Shown: in pieces, positions 27,065 to 37,700 of the stretch | Position numbering within the stretch: the stretch's first letter is position 1 | How the letters are laid out: every line of letters starts with the position of its first letter | Assembly (NCBI RefSeq): GCF_031085155.1 | Contig: NZ_JAVHUL010000001.1 | Coordinates: 78,642 to 142,641 of the forward strand | Source of the DNA: Mesonia profundi | Lineage (GTDB): Bacteria; Bacteroidota; Bacteroidia; Flavobacteriales; Flavobacteriaceae | DNA: 64,000 bases | Direction of reading: 5' to 3' | The notes under the pieces: generated by a model | What the model was told of the DNA's origin: nothing | Database searches by the model: none | Seen by the model: only the letters and a program-made list of their open reading frames with translations | Translations under genes and position numbers: made by a program

Positions 27065-30000
27065 ATGAAAGCAAAACTACTACTGCTATCTGTCCTTTTT
27101 AGTCTCTCTTCTTATGAAACATTTGCTCAGAATGTGATTAGTGGAACGGATACGAATGTCTCTCAATGTACGGACAATTTTTATGATAATGGAGGTCCTA
27201 ATGGAGGTTATGCTGATATTGATGGAGGTGGAACAGAGATAGTTACTATATGTTCAGATGATCCAAATTTGGTGACTCAGGTGGAGTTTACCTCTTTTAT
27301 GTTAGCTGCTGGTGATGTTTTTAATGTTTATGATGGAGATTCTACTGGAGCTCCATTAATGGGAGCTTATACAAATGGTAATAATCCAGGAACGGTTTTC
27401 GCTTCGGGGAATAACGCTTCAGGATGCTTAACCTTTGAGTTTGTGACTGATGGTGCTTTTTCACCTTTAGCAGGTTGGAAGGCTGTCATTTCTTGTAGAG
27501 AGCCTTGCGAACCTATAGATCTAGAAATAATTAATGTGACGCCCGGAGAATTAGTAGGAGATACTTATAATATAGGACAAGGTCAGGTGATTACTTTTGA
27601 AGGGGAGGCTGATTTTTTAGGTGCAGATCCTACGGGAGCCACGTATGAGTGGGGTTTTGATAATGGCCAATCAGGTACTGGTGCAACAGCAACTACCACG
27701 TATAATAACACAGGGGTTTATGATGTGGTTTTAACGCTTACTACCGCAGATGGTTGTATGACTACGGTTACGCAGCAGGTAGAGGTCTTTTCTAATTTTA
27801 TTGATGTAGATGATACCTATACAGATAGTGAACTGGTAGATTTACTTATTAGTGGGACCTGTGCCAATTATTCTAATATATCCTCAGTAACCAATACTTC
27901 CAATAAACAATATGGTTATTTTACAGCGCAATATTCAGATTTTCCTTTCCAAGACGGAATTGTGATTAGTACGGGTTTTGCCGCTAATGCAGAAGGACCA
28001 AATGCCTTTCTTAATCTTGATAGCACCGGTACAGGAAGTGATCCAGATCTAGATGCAGAGTTGAATACAGGTAACTCCTTAAATGATAGAGCTTATATCC
28101 AATTCGACTTTGTTCCTTATGTAAGTGAAATCAATTTTAATTTTATTTTTGCATCAGAAGAATATAGAGGTACTTTCGCTTGTACGTATTCAGATTCGTT
28201 TGCCTTTTTATTAACTGATTCTGCCGGAAATACCACCAATTTAGCGGTGCTTCCAAATACAACAACTCCTATTACGGTGCCAAATGTACATCCAGCAAAT
28301 AATCAATGTGGTGCAGTTAACGAACAATACTTTGGTCAATTTAATGGACAAACAGATTCTGCTATCGGATTTGAAGGACAAACTGTTGCTTTAACGGCTA
28401 CAGGAACTGTAAACCCTGGGGAAACCTATACGATTAAATTAGTAGTGGCAGATGAAAGAGATACGAGCCACGATAGTGCTGTGTTTTTAGAGGCAGGAAG
28501 TTTTGAGCTTGGGGCTAATCTAGGAACCGATGTGGTTTTAGATAATGAGGAGTTGGAGATTCCTGTGCCTTGTGAAGGGGATGTAATCCTTATAGATCCT
28601 TTTCAAAATGTAGACCTTGTGCCAGGAGCTACTTTTACTTGGTTTTTTAATGGCGAGGTGATTCCTGGAGAAACCGGAGAAACTTTAGAGGTAACGGAAG
28701 AAGGTACGTATGGAATAGAAGTTTTCTTTACGGAAGATTGTACGGGAGAAGATGAGATTTTTGTAGAATTTTTAATCACTCCAGATCCCTTAGAGTTTAA
28801 CCCGGTTGATATAATCGAATGTAATCCAGGGCAACCATCGCTCGATGTTAATTTAACTCAAAATGATTCAGAAGTCTTGGGGAATCAAGATCCAGCAGGT
28901 TTTATAATTACGTATCATAATTCACAGCAGGAAGCGGAAGATGGAGTAAATCCTATCATAGATCCAGCACAATACAATGTGGCAGCTGGAGCTCCAGAAG
29001 TTGTTTTTGTGAGGATTGAAGGAACAGAAAGTAACGATGATTCTGTGTGTTATCAAGTAGGTTCTTTTGAAGTTTCTTTAGAAGGAATAAGCATCGGTCA
29101 GAATATGGAAGACCTAGAAGAATGTGATGATGATAATGATGGAGATGCTATTTTTGACTTAACGGAAAATGAAGTCTTAGCATTGGATGGCCTAGATGCG
29201 AATAATTACACCGTAACATATTACGAGACTCAAAATGCGGCAGATTTAGGTACCCCAGCAATTCCAGCGCCAACGGCATATGAGAATGTAAATAACAATC
29301 CACAAGAGATATTTGTGAGAGTTCAAGATGATAATGATGAAGACTGTAATGATACAGGATCGTTTTTTATTGAAAGTTTTGCGGTAGGGGAAGTGAACCC
29401 CGTGGAAGATATGGAAGCTTGCAGTCTTTCAACACCCATAGAATTTAATTTAACGACCAACACGCCTTTAGTGTTGGGATCTCAAGACCCTGCAGATTTT
29501 GCAGTGACTTATTTTGCTACACAAGCAGAGGCTAATGCGGGTACGCCTGCCATTGCAGATCCTGCCAATTACAGTCCGATAAATGGAGAAGGTCAAACCA
29601 TCTACATACGCATAGAAAATGTAAACAACACAACGTGTTATAACCTCACGAATTTTAATTTAATCGTGAATGAAGTACGTATAGGCGCTGTAACGGACAA
29701 AGAAGAATGTGACGGCGGAAATACAGGTTTAGCTACGTTTGATTTAACCGATAGCGATATGGAAGCTTTGGATGGTCAAAGTCCTTTAGACTACGAGGTA
29801 ACGTATTACGAGACACAAGCCGCGGCCGATGCAGGCACCCCAGCTATTGCAGACCCAACGAACTATGAAAATGTTATCTCTAATCCACAACCCATTTATG
29901 TACGAGTAAATGTAGATGGAGATGCCGACTGTTACTTAACGGAAAGCTTTATGATTGAAGCGACGGCTTCTGCGCCAATTAATGCTCCTACACCATTGGT

Positions 30001-33000
30001 GGCTTGTGATACCGACAATGATGGATTCTATAACCAGTTTATTCTTACCGATAAAGATGATCAGATTACGGGTGGCAATCCAGCCGTAACGGTAAGCTAC
30101 CACTTAACCCAAAGTGATGCCGATAACGGAGTGAGCGCAGTTAACTCCCCATATGCCAATGTGGAACCTTATAACCAAACGATTTATGTACGCGTAGAAG
30201 ATACTGTTAACGGATGTGTTTTACAAGAAACCTTAGAACTAGAAGTTTACGACAGTCCTCAAATTGTAGCACCAGAGCCATTGGAGATGTGTGATGATGA
30301 TCTAGACGAACAAGCTATTTTTGATTTAACGCAAGTAGAAGAAGAAGTATTAGACGGTTTAGATCCCAATAGTTATGACATCACCTACCACGAAGATGAG
30401 CAAGAAGCCGAAGACGGTGTAAACCCTATAGGGAATGCAGGATCTTATGAAAATGCATCCAATCCTCAAACGATTTGGATTCGTGTAACCGATCCTAATA
30501 CCCCAACAGGCTGTTATAATGTAGTCGAATTAGAATTAATAGTCAATCCCTTGCCGGTAGCGGTACAACCTACCAACTTAGAGTTGTGTGATGATGAGTT
30601 AAGCGGAAGTGATACCGATGAACTTAGTGTGTTTGACCTTACGGTAAAAGACGGAGAAATTACAGCAGGAGATAACTCTATTGAAGTGATTTGGTATGAA
30701 ACCCCAGCCGATCTTCAAGCAGGAATTCAAATCCCAAATCCAACGGAATACACCAATATCATTAGCACCAACCAAACTGTTGTAGCTTTATTGGTAGATG
30801 AAAACGGATGTAGTGTAACGATCACCCTTACCCTAGTAGTGAACCCTTTACCTTCACCAACCCCTACAGATCAATTAGAGCCTTACGAATTATGTGATGA
30901 CGATAACGATGGCTTTGTAGAATTTGACTTAGATACTCAAGAAGATATCATCGCCAATGGAGAAGCCGATGTAGAAATCACTTACTATGCTACCCCAGAA
31001 GGTGCAGAAAGTGGCTTGGTTGAAAACCAAATAGGACCTCTATACGAAAACGTACAGATCAATCAACAAACCATTTACGCTAGAGCAACCAATATCATTA
31101 CCGGTTGTTACCGTTGGGTAAGTTTAGACTTAGTGGTGACTCCACTTCCAGAGATTGAAGGCCCTTTAGAGGATATCTTTGCATGTGATGCCACAGGCGA
31201 TACCTTCCAGAACTTTGATATTACTCAAAATGAAGAAGTTATTTATGGTACACAAGACACGAGTTTGTACACCATCTCTTATTATGAAAGTGAAACCAAT
31301 GCCATAGATGAAGTAAACCCTATTAGTACGCCAACCAACTATTCTAATGGCGGGATAAGCCCTTTAACCATTTGGGTACGCTTAGAAGATAACGATACCG
31401 AATGTTTCCGTATCGCTAGTTTTGATTTAATTACAGGAGAAACCCCAGAGGTGTTTAACCCGCAACCTTTAGAAGCTTGTGATGATAGTGCTACCACGCC
31501 AACCGATGAGATAGGCTTGTTTGATTTAACCCAAACAATCCCAGAAATCACTAATGAAGTAAGCAACCTAGAGGTGTTTTTCTACGAAAGTGTAACCGAT
31601 ATGGATAATGATAATTTCATTACTCCAGCCGATGCTTACCAGAATATTGACAATCCGCAAACGCTTCAAGTAAAAGTGGTAAGCGATGAAGGCTGTGAAG
31701 CATTTACGACCCTTACCCTAGTGGTAAACCCTAATCCTAGTATAGAAGAAGAATTAGATCCTATAGAAGTATGTGATATTGATAATGATGGTTTTGCTGA
31801 CTTTGATTTAGAAGCCGAGACTGTAGGAATCTTAAACGGAGAGCCTAATGTAAGCATCACCTACCATACGACTTTGGCCAATGCAGAGAATGGCGTAGAT
31901 GCGATTGATACCACAGAGCTTTACACCAACGTAAATATCAATATACAAACCATTTACGTAAGAGCAGAAAACACAGGAGTTACAGGAAATGGAACCAACT
32001 GTTATGTGACCCGTCCATTAGAGCTTATCGTGATTCCTTCTCCCGTATTGGAGCCAGAAGGATTAGAAGACTTATATGTATGTGATGACGCTAGTGCCAA
32101 TGGTTTTGCTGTCTTTGATTTAACGCAAAACGAAGACTTGATGTTTGGAGACCAAGACCCTACGAACCTTGTGATTACGTATCACGAAGATTTGGCAGCG
32201 GCAGAAAACGGTACGCCACGAATTCTAGTCCCTACAATCTATACCAATATTGAAAACCCTCAAATGATTTGGGTGCGTATAGAAAATACCGAAACCGGTT
32301 GTATAGACGTTTTTGTATTAACTGATGAAAACACCTTTATGTTATATGTAGAGGAGATTCCAGAATTGACTCAGCCTACGCCGCTTCAGATGTGTGATGA
32401 CGATTATGAAAATGATCCTTTATCTCAAGTAGAGTTTGATTTAACGGTAAAAGAGAGCGAGATTTTAGATATGGATCCGGTGCCCGATAACTATGTGTTT
32501 ACCTATTATGCTTCCGCAGAAGATCAAGCTTCAGGAACACCAATAGATACTCCAGAAGCTTATGTAAACGCAGAAAATCCGCAAACGATATTTATAGAAG
32601 TAGCCGATACCAATACAGAGAACTCTTGTATCAACGAGATTACGCTCACCATCGAAGTATTGCCATTGCCTACACCTTCCGAAGAAAGTTTGGAAGCCCT
32701 GCGTCAAGAACAATGTGATGAGGACAATGATGGAGTAGCAGCAGATCCTTTTGACTTAACCCAGAGTGGCGATTTAATCTCTGACGGAGAAAATGTAGTG
32801 ATTAGTTACTATAAGACCGAAGACGCAGCCAATGAAGAAGATGCAACAGAGCTGATAGGCACTCCGGAAGCTTATGTAAACGAGCCAGCCTACAATACGC
32901 TGAATGCTGACGGAACCCCAACCAATATCCAACTAATTTATGCCCGCGTAGATAGTGGAGCCGCAGGAAACTTCTGTTATGTGTTGGTTCCTTTTGAACT

Positions 33001-34486
33001 GATTGTTTACCCAGAACCGGTACTTAACCCCGCAGGGACTCCGTTTGGATACACCCTATGTGAAGATGGCAGTAGTGGAACAGCAGCTATAGAACTTTCA
33101 GACATTGCAGGAAACCTTTATGATGCAACTTTTGAAGCCGATGCAGATCCAGATACGCAAGCAGACCCAACGGTTTTAATTCCATTATTGGATCAAGACC
33201 CAGCGACCAATGCGAATCAAGATTTAGACATCAACAACTATATTTTCACCTATTACTTTAGTTTAGCCGATGCCGAGGCAGGCGCTAATGTTATTCCAAA
33301 CGGTTTTGCGATCAGTGATGATACCACCATCTGGGTAGAGATAAGCAATAGCTTTGGCTGTGTTAGTGATGAGTTTGGAGAAATTTTAGTGCAAGTAGAG
33401 CCGCGTCCAAGTATAGACGATACGCCCTTGGTGATTGATGATTTATGTTCAGACGAGCAAGGCGGAAACACCGCAACGATAGATCTAACGCAGTATAGCG
33501 ATCAGATCAATCCGGGAGCACCGGCCGATACGCAAATCAACTACTATGCAAGTATGCAGGATTACCTAGATGGTTTAGTGATCGAGACGCCTTCAGATTA
33601 TACAACAGAAAGCAATCCGCAAACGATTATTGCTGAAGTGATTTATACCACCAGTTTATGTGAATCCGCAACGGTAAAAGAAATCACGCTAGAGGTAAAT
33701 GAAACCCCAACGGTAGACATTACTTCGTATGATGGAACGGTGATTTGTTATGATAGCAATCCAGCCACCGAGGTGATAGGCGGAAACTACGATCCAGTGA
33801 TTATTGATACCGGATTAAACGAGCTTACCTACGATTTTGTATGGACGATAGACGGCGTAGATCAAAACAATAACAGCGCAAGCTTTGAGGTAACCGAGCC
33901 CGGACTTGTAGTGGTAGAAGTAACCAATACCACGACTCCAGGAATGTGTAGCACCAGCAGTGAGGCTTTATTCTTTGAGAATAACCCACCAGAATTTCAG
34001 GCTACAATAGAGACGATATCTTTTAATGGATCCCATTCTGTATTGATTAGCAATGTAACCGGAAATGGAGACTATGAATTTAGTGTAGACAACGGTCCTT
34101 GGACGGCGCTAGGCGAAGATGGTACTTTAACCATAGACGGTTTAGCAGGCGGAGAACACGAGATTATAGGAAGAGATCAAGGCGGCTGTGGAGCTACTCT
34201 ACAAACCATCTCGTTCATTGATTATCCAGAGTTCTTTACCCCTAATGAAGATGGGTATAACGACCGTTGGAACATCCTAGGACTCTCCAATCAATTAGAT
34301 GCTAAGATTTATATCTTTGACCGTTACGGAAAACTACTCAAACAACTAAGTCCAAACGGCGAAGGCTGGGATGGAACCTTTAATGGAACCGCAATGCCAT
34401 CTAACGACTATTGGTTTAGAGTAGAATACACCGATATTGATGGTACCAGAAAAGAGTTTAAAGCCAACTTTACTTTAAAGAGGTAA
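27065..34486 (+). CDS. Giant T9SS type B surface protein with 16 tandem repeats (first of a tandem pair)
   Basis: The protein has 2473 residues. A signal peptide ends near ETFAQ (residue 22). Residues about 30-145 resemble a CUB domain (NVYDGDSTGAPLMGAY), about 160-245 a PKD domain, and about 255-490 a choice-of-anchor L domain (NFNFIFASEEY). An Ig-like segment follows (WFFNGEVIPGETGETLEV). Then come about 16 repeats of about 95-110 residues, each starting around a Cys-Asp-rich motif such as ECDDDNDG, followed by FDLT, ITYH or VTYYET, and ending in a TIYVRVED-type strand. After a last Ig-like part the C-terminus is a gliding-motility-associated type B sorting domain (FFTPNEDGYNDRWNI, IYIFDRYGKLLKQL, WDGTFNG). 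The product is expected on the cell surface or secreted. From 29404 onward it is nearly identical to the next gene. Confidence 0.93.
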   Translation: MKAKLLLLSVLFSLSSYETFAQNVISGTDTNVSQCTDNFYDNGGPNGGYADIDGGGTEIVTICSDDPNLVTQVEFTSFMLAAGDVFNVYDGDSTGAPLMGAYTNGNNPGTVFASGNNASGCLTFEFVTDGAFSPLAGWKAVISCREPCEPIDLEIINVTPGELVGDTYNIGQGQVITFEGEADFLGADPTGATYEWGFDNGQSGTGATATTTYNNTGVYDVVLTLTTADGCMTTVTQQVEVFSNFIDVDDTYTDSELVDLLISGTCANYSNISSVTNTSNKQYGYFTAQYSDFPFQDGIVISTGFAANAEGPNAFLNLDSTGTGSDPDLDAELNTGNSLNDRAYIQFDFVPYVSEINFNFIFASEEYRGTFACTYSDSFAFLLTDSAGNTTNLAVLPNTTTPITVPNVHPANNQCGAVNEQYFGQFNGQTDSAIGFEGQTVALTATGTVNPGETYTIKLVVADERDTSHDSAVFLEAGSFELGANLGTDVVLDNEELEIPVPCEGDVILIDPFQNVDLVPGATFTWFFNGEVIPGETGETLEVTEEGTYGIEVFFTEDCTGEDEIFVEFLITPDPLEFNPVDIIECNPGQPSLDVNLTQNDSEVLGNQDPAGFIITYHNSQQEAEDGVNPIIDPAQYNVAAGAPEVVFVRIEGTESNDDSVCYQVGSFEVSLEGISIGQNMEDLEECDDDNDGDAIFDLTENEVLALDGLDANNYTVTYYETQNAADLGTPAIPAPTAYENVNNNPQEIFVRVQDDNDEDCNDTGSFFIESFAVGEVNPVEDMEACSLSTPIEFNLTTNTPLVLGSQDPADFAVTYFATQAEANAGTPAIADPANYSPINGEGQTIYIRIENVNNTTCYNLTNFNLIVNEVRIGAVTDKEECDGGNTGLATFDLTDSDMEALDGQSPLDYEVTYYETQAAADAGTPAIADPTNYENVISNPQPIYVRVNVDGDADCYLTESFMIEATASAPINAPTPLVACDTDNDGFYNQFILTDKDDQITGGNPAVTVSYHLTQSDADNGVSAVNSPYANVEPYNQTIYVRVEDTVNGCVLQETLELEVYDSPQIVAPEPLEMCDDDLDEQAIFDLTQVEEEVLDGLDPNSYDITYHEDEQEAEDGVNPIGNAGSYENASNPQTIWIRVTDPNTPTGCYNVVELELIVNPLPVAVQPTNLELCDDELSGSDTDELSVFDLTVKDGEITAGDNSIEVIWYETPADLQAGIQIPNPTEYTNIISTNQTVVALLVDENGCSVTITLTLVVNPLPSPTPTDQLEPYELCDDDNDGFVEFDLDTQEDIIANGEADVEITYYATPEGAESGLVENQIGPLYENVQINQQTIYARATNIITGCYRWVSLDLVVTPLPEIEGPLEDIFACDATGDTFQNFDITQNEEVIYGTQDTSLYTISYYESETNAIDEVNPISTPTNYSNGGISPLTIWVRLEDNDTECFRIASFDLITGETPEVFNPQPLEACDDSATTPTDEIGLFDLTQTIPEITNEVSNLEVFFYESVTDMDNDNFITPADAYQNIDNPQTLQVKVVSDEGCEAFTTLTLVVNPNPSIEEELDPIEVCDIDNDGFADFDLEAETVGILNGEPNVSITYHTTLANAENGVDAIDTTELYTNVNINIQTIYVRAENTGVTGNGTNCYVTRPLELIVIPSPVLEPEGLEDLYVCDDASANGFAVFDLTQNEDLMFGDQDPTNLVITYHEDLAAAENGTPRILVPTIYTNIENPQMIWVRIENTETGCIDVFVLTDENTFMLYVEEIPELTQPTPLQMCDDDYENDPLSQVEFDLTVKESEILDMDPVPDNYVFTYYASAEDQASGTPIDTPEAYVNAENPQTIFIEVADTNTENSCINEITLTIEVLPLPTPSEESLEALRQEQCDEDNDGVAADPFDLTQSGDLISDGENVVISYYKTEDAANEEDATELIGTPEAYVNEPAYNTLNADGTPTNIQLIYARVDSGAAGNFCYVLVPFELIVYPEPVLNPAGTPFGYTLCEDGSSGTAAIELSDIAGNLYDATFEADADPDTQADPTVLIPLLDQDPATNANQDLDINNYIFTYYFSLADAEAGANVIPNGFAISDDTTIWVEISNSFGCVSDEFGEILVQVEPRPSIDDTPLVIDDLCSDEQGGNTATIDLTQYSDQINPGAPADTQINYYASMQDYLDGLVIETPSDYTTESNPQTIIAEVIYTTSLCESATVKEITLEVNETPTVDITSYDGTVICYDSNPATEVIGGNYDPVIIDTGLNELTYDFVWTIDGVDQNNNSASFEVTEPGLVVVEVTNTTTPGMCSTSSEALFFENNPPEFQATIETISFNGSHSVLISNVTGNGDYEFSVDNGPWTALGEDGTLTIDGLAGGEHEIIGRDQGGCGATLQTISFIDYPEFFTPNEDGYNDRWNILGLSNQLDAKIYIFDRYGKLLKQLSPNGEGWDGTFNGTAMPSNDYWFRVEYTDIDGTRKEFKANFTLKR

Positions 34487-34559
34487 AGAGCTAAAAGCTT
34501 AACTACATAGACCGCCGTCTTTCAACTATTTGTGGAGAGACGGCGGTCTTTTTGGTGGG
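29404..34559. repeat. 5156-bp direct repeat, first copy
   Basis: Matches 36737-41892 at a constant offset of 7333 bp. It begins at GGAAGATATGGAAGC and ends 6 bp after the T-run of the terminator. Four differences were seen near the start (29470, 29480, 29481, 29488), all synonymous, and none in the later parts compared. It includes fourteen of the protein repeats, the sorting domain, the stop codon and the terminator. Confidence 0.93.
34509..34553 (+). terminator. Terminator of the first giant gene
   Basis: Perfect 12-bp stem AGACCGCCGTCT / AGACGGCGGTCT with a 17-base loop followed by TTTT. An identical copy lies at 41842-41886. Confidence 0.9.
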
Positions 34560-34696
34560 TGAAAAGAGAGAAGCTTGTAGAGATTCAAAAGAAAGTATAA
34601 TTTTTTTCTCGTTTAGGGGTAGGAAATATACTTTGTAAGTTGTTTTATGGATAGAAATTAGATTTATTTTTTTAAAATTTAGCATAAGGCTAACAT

Positions 34697-34730
34697 TTGA
34701 CTCTATTTTTATTAAATTTCGCGGCTAAAG
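34697..34730 (+). promoter_or_regulatory. Possible promoter of the second giant gene
   Basis: TTG at 34697-34699 and TAAATTTC at 34723-34730, 23 bp apart. One mismatch to TAnnTTTG. A separate promoter is needed because a strong terminator precedes it. Confidence 0.4.
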
Positions 34731-34766
34731 CGGTTAAAGAGACAAATAATTATTACCCCAATACTT

Positions 34767-37700
34767 ATGAAGAATATATACTTACTACTGTTTGCTTTGC
34801 TTCCCATTTCATTGTTTTCACAAAATGTGATCATGGGAGATGCAGATGTAGATCAATGCTCGGGAATTTTTTATGACAATGGAGGACCTGGAGGTTATAA
34901 TGATAATGAAGGAGTCCCTCAAGTAATTACCATTTGTCCAGATCAACTCGGTCAAGTGACAGAACTAGATTTTACTGAATTTTTATTGGGAGGAGACGAT
35001 GAAGTAAATATTTATGATGGGGATTCTACGGGAGCTCCATTAATAGGGACTTATTTAAATGGTAATAATCCAGGACTTGTATTTGCTTCTTCCATAAATA
35101 CATCACGTTGTTTAACCGTAGAGTTTGTGCCAGATGGAAACTTTTCGCCATTAGCGGGTTGGGAAGCTACCATAAGTTGTAGAGAAGAGTGTCAGGATAT
35201 AGATGTTTCTGTCTCTAATGTTACGCCATCAACCCTAAACGGAACTGTTTTTGAAGTACCTTTCAGTACTGAAATCACTTTCGAAAGTGATGTCATTTTT
35301 GAAGATGATGGAACTAACGCTCAATATGAATGGGATTTTGGAGATGGTAATACCGCAACGGGAGAAACGAGTCAAAATATATATACTCAATTAGGAGTTT
35401 ATGAGGTAGTGCTAACGGTCACAGATAATAATGATTGTGTTTATTCCACAAGCATACAAGTAGAAGTCATACTAGATGTAAATGATCCAGGTCCAGGTTG
35501 TCCAAATGTTAATGTAAACCCGGCAGACAATATAGAAATTGAAGAGGATGGTAATTATACAATAACCTGTGGGGAAACCTCTACCGTATTGTCTGCAGAG
35601 TATCTAGTTACAGGGGAGTCCACTTCTTATGCCGTGAGCGACATACCCTATGCCCCTCCCTTTCCATTTACAGGAGCCACAGGGAATGCTCAAGATATAG
35701 GTAGTGATGACGGTTGGTCTTCAATCATAGACCTTGGTTTTGATTTTTGTTTTTTTAATAATACCTATGATAATGTGCTAATTACAGATAATGGCGCGTT
35801 AACCTTTGATATTCAGGGTGTTGTTCCGGGAGGAAATTATTCACCTAGTTCAGGTAGTGGATATTCGTTTGATGAACAGATTCCTTTTGATCCTGGAGCT
35901 TATGGTCCTCCTTATGTAAATGCAATTTTTGGTGTTTTACAGGATTTACACCCAGGTAGTTCGGAAACACCAGATGATTTTTCAATCAACTATGAATTGA
36001 TAGGATCAGCTCCTTGTAGAACCTTAGTTTTTAATATTTATAATGCAGCTCTTTATAGTTGTGGTGGTTCTGAAGGTTTTCAAACGAGTCAAATGGTTCT
36101 TTATGAAACCACCAATGTAATTGATGTCTATGTAAAGAATAGAACTTCGTGTACTACTTTCAATTCTGGATCTGGATTAATTGGAATTCAAAATCAAGAT
36201 GGTACAGAAGCTTTTACGCCTCCAGGGAGAAATACAGGTACTTGGAGCGCTACAGAAGAGGCTTGGAGGTTCACTCCTAATGGTACCTCAAATGTTGACT
36301 TTGCTTGGTATGATGAAGGGGGGAATTTTATAAGTAATGATGCTGATTTGGAAGTTAGTCCAACTGAACCAACCACATATACAGCCGAAGTTGAATATAC
36401 GAATTGCAATGGAGATATCGTTACAGATTCTAAAGAAGTGACTGTACAGTTAGATGAACCTTATATAGTAGATCTAGGTCAAGATATAAGTGAATGTGAT
36501 GTAGATGCTCCTATAACTTTAGAAGTGAGTTTAACTTCCTCAGAATATGAGCTTACAGACCTCAATTATGAATGGTTTTTTGAGGGTGTTAGTATTCCTG
36601 GAGAAGTTTCTCCTACTTTAGAGGTTTCTGAAACCGGTGAATATACAGTAGAAACATCTGTAGATGGAACAAACTGTACTTCTTCTGATAGTATAAATGT
36701 TACTTTTTATGATACTCCTGAAATAGAAAGTTCTCCGGAAGATATGGAAGCTTGCAGTCTTTCAACACCCATAGAATTTAATTTAACGACCAACACGCCT
36801 TTGGTGTTGGGAAGTCAAGATCCTGCAGATTTTGCAGTGACTTATTTTGCTACACAAGCAGAGGCTAATGCGGGTACGCCTGCCATTGCAGATCCTGCCA
36901 ATTACAGTCCGATAAATGGAGAAGGTCAAACCATCTACATACGCATAGAAAATGTAAACAACACAACGTGTTATAACCTCACGAATTTTAATTTAATCGT
37001 GAATGAAGTACGTATAGGCGCTGTAACGGACAAAGAAGAATGTGACGGCGGAAATACAGGTTTAGCTACGTTTGATTTAACCGATAGCGATATGGAAGCT
37101 TTGGATGGTCAAAGTCCTTTAGACTACGAGGTAACGTATTACGAGACACAAGCCGCGGCCGATGCAGGCACCCCAGCTATTGCAGACCCAACGAACTATG
37201 AAAATGTTATCTCTAATCCACAACCCATTTATGTACGAGTAAATGTAGATGGAGATGCCGACTGTTACTTAACGGAAAGCTTTATGATTGAAGCGACGGC
37301 TTCTGCGCCAATTAATGCTCCTACACCATTGGTGGCTTGTGATACCGACAATGATGGATTCTATAACCAGTTTATTCTTACCGATAAAGATGATCAGATT
37401 ACGGGTGGCAATCCAGCCGTAACGGTAAGCTACCACTTAACCCAAAGTGATGCCGATAACGGAGTGAGCGCAGTTAACTCCCCATATGCCAATGTGGAAC
37501 CTTATAACCAAACGATTTATGTACGCGTAGAAGATACTGTTAACGGATGTGTTTTACAAGAAACCTTAGAACTAGAAGTTTACGACAGTCCTCAAATTGT
37601 AGCACCAGAGCCATTGGAGATGTGTGATGATGATCTAGACGAACAAGCTATTTTTGATTTAACGCAAGTAGAAGAAGAAGTATTAGACGGTTTAGATCCC

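Noticed and set aside
31339..31860. Minus-strand frames inside the giant genes, present at identical offsets in both copies
   Set aside because: They are shadows of the repeat-coding strand; their conservation follows from the DNA duplication alone.
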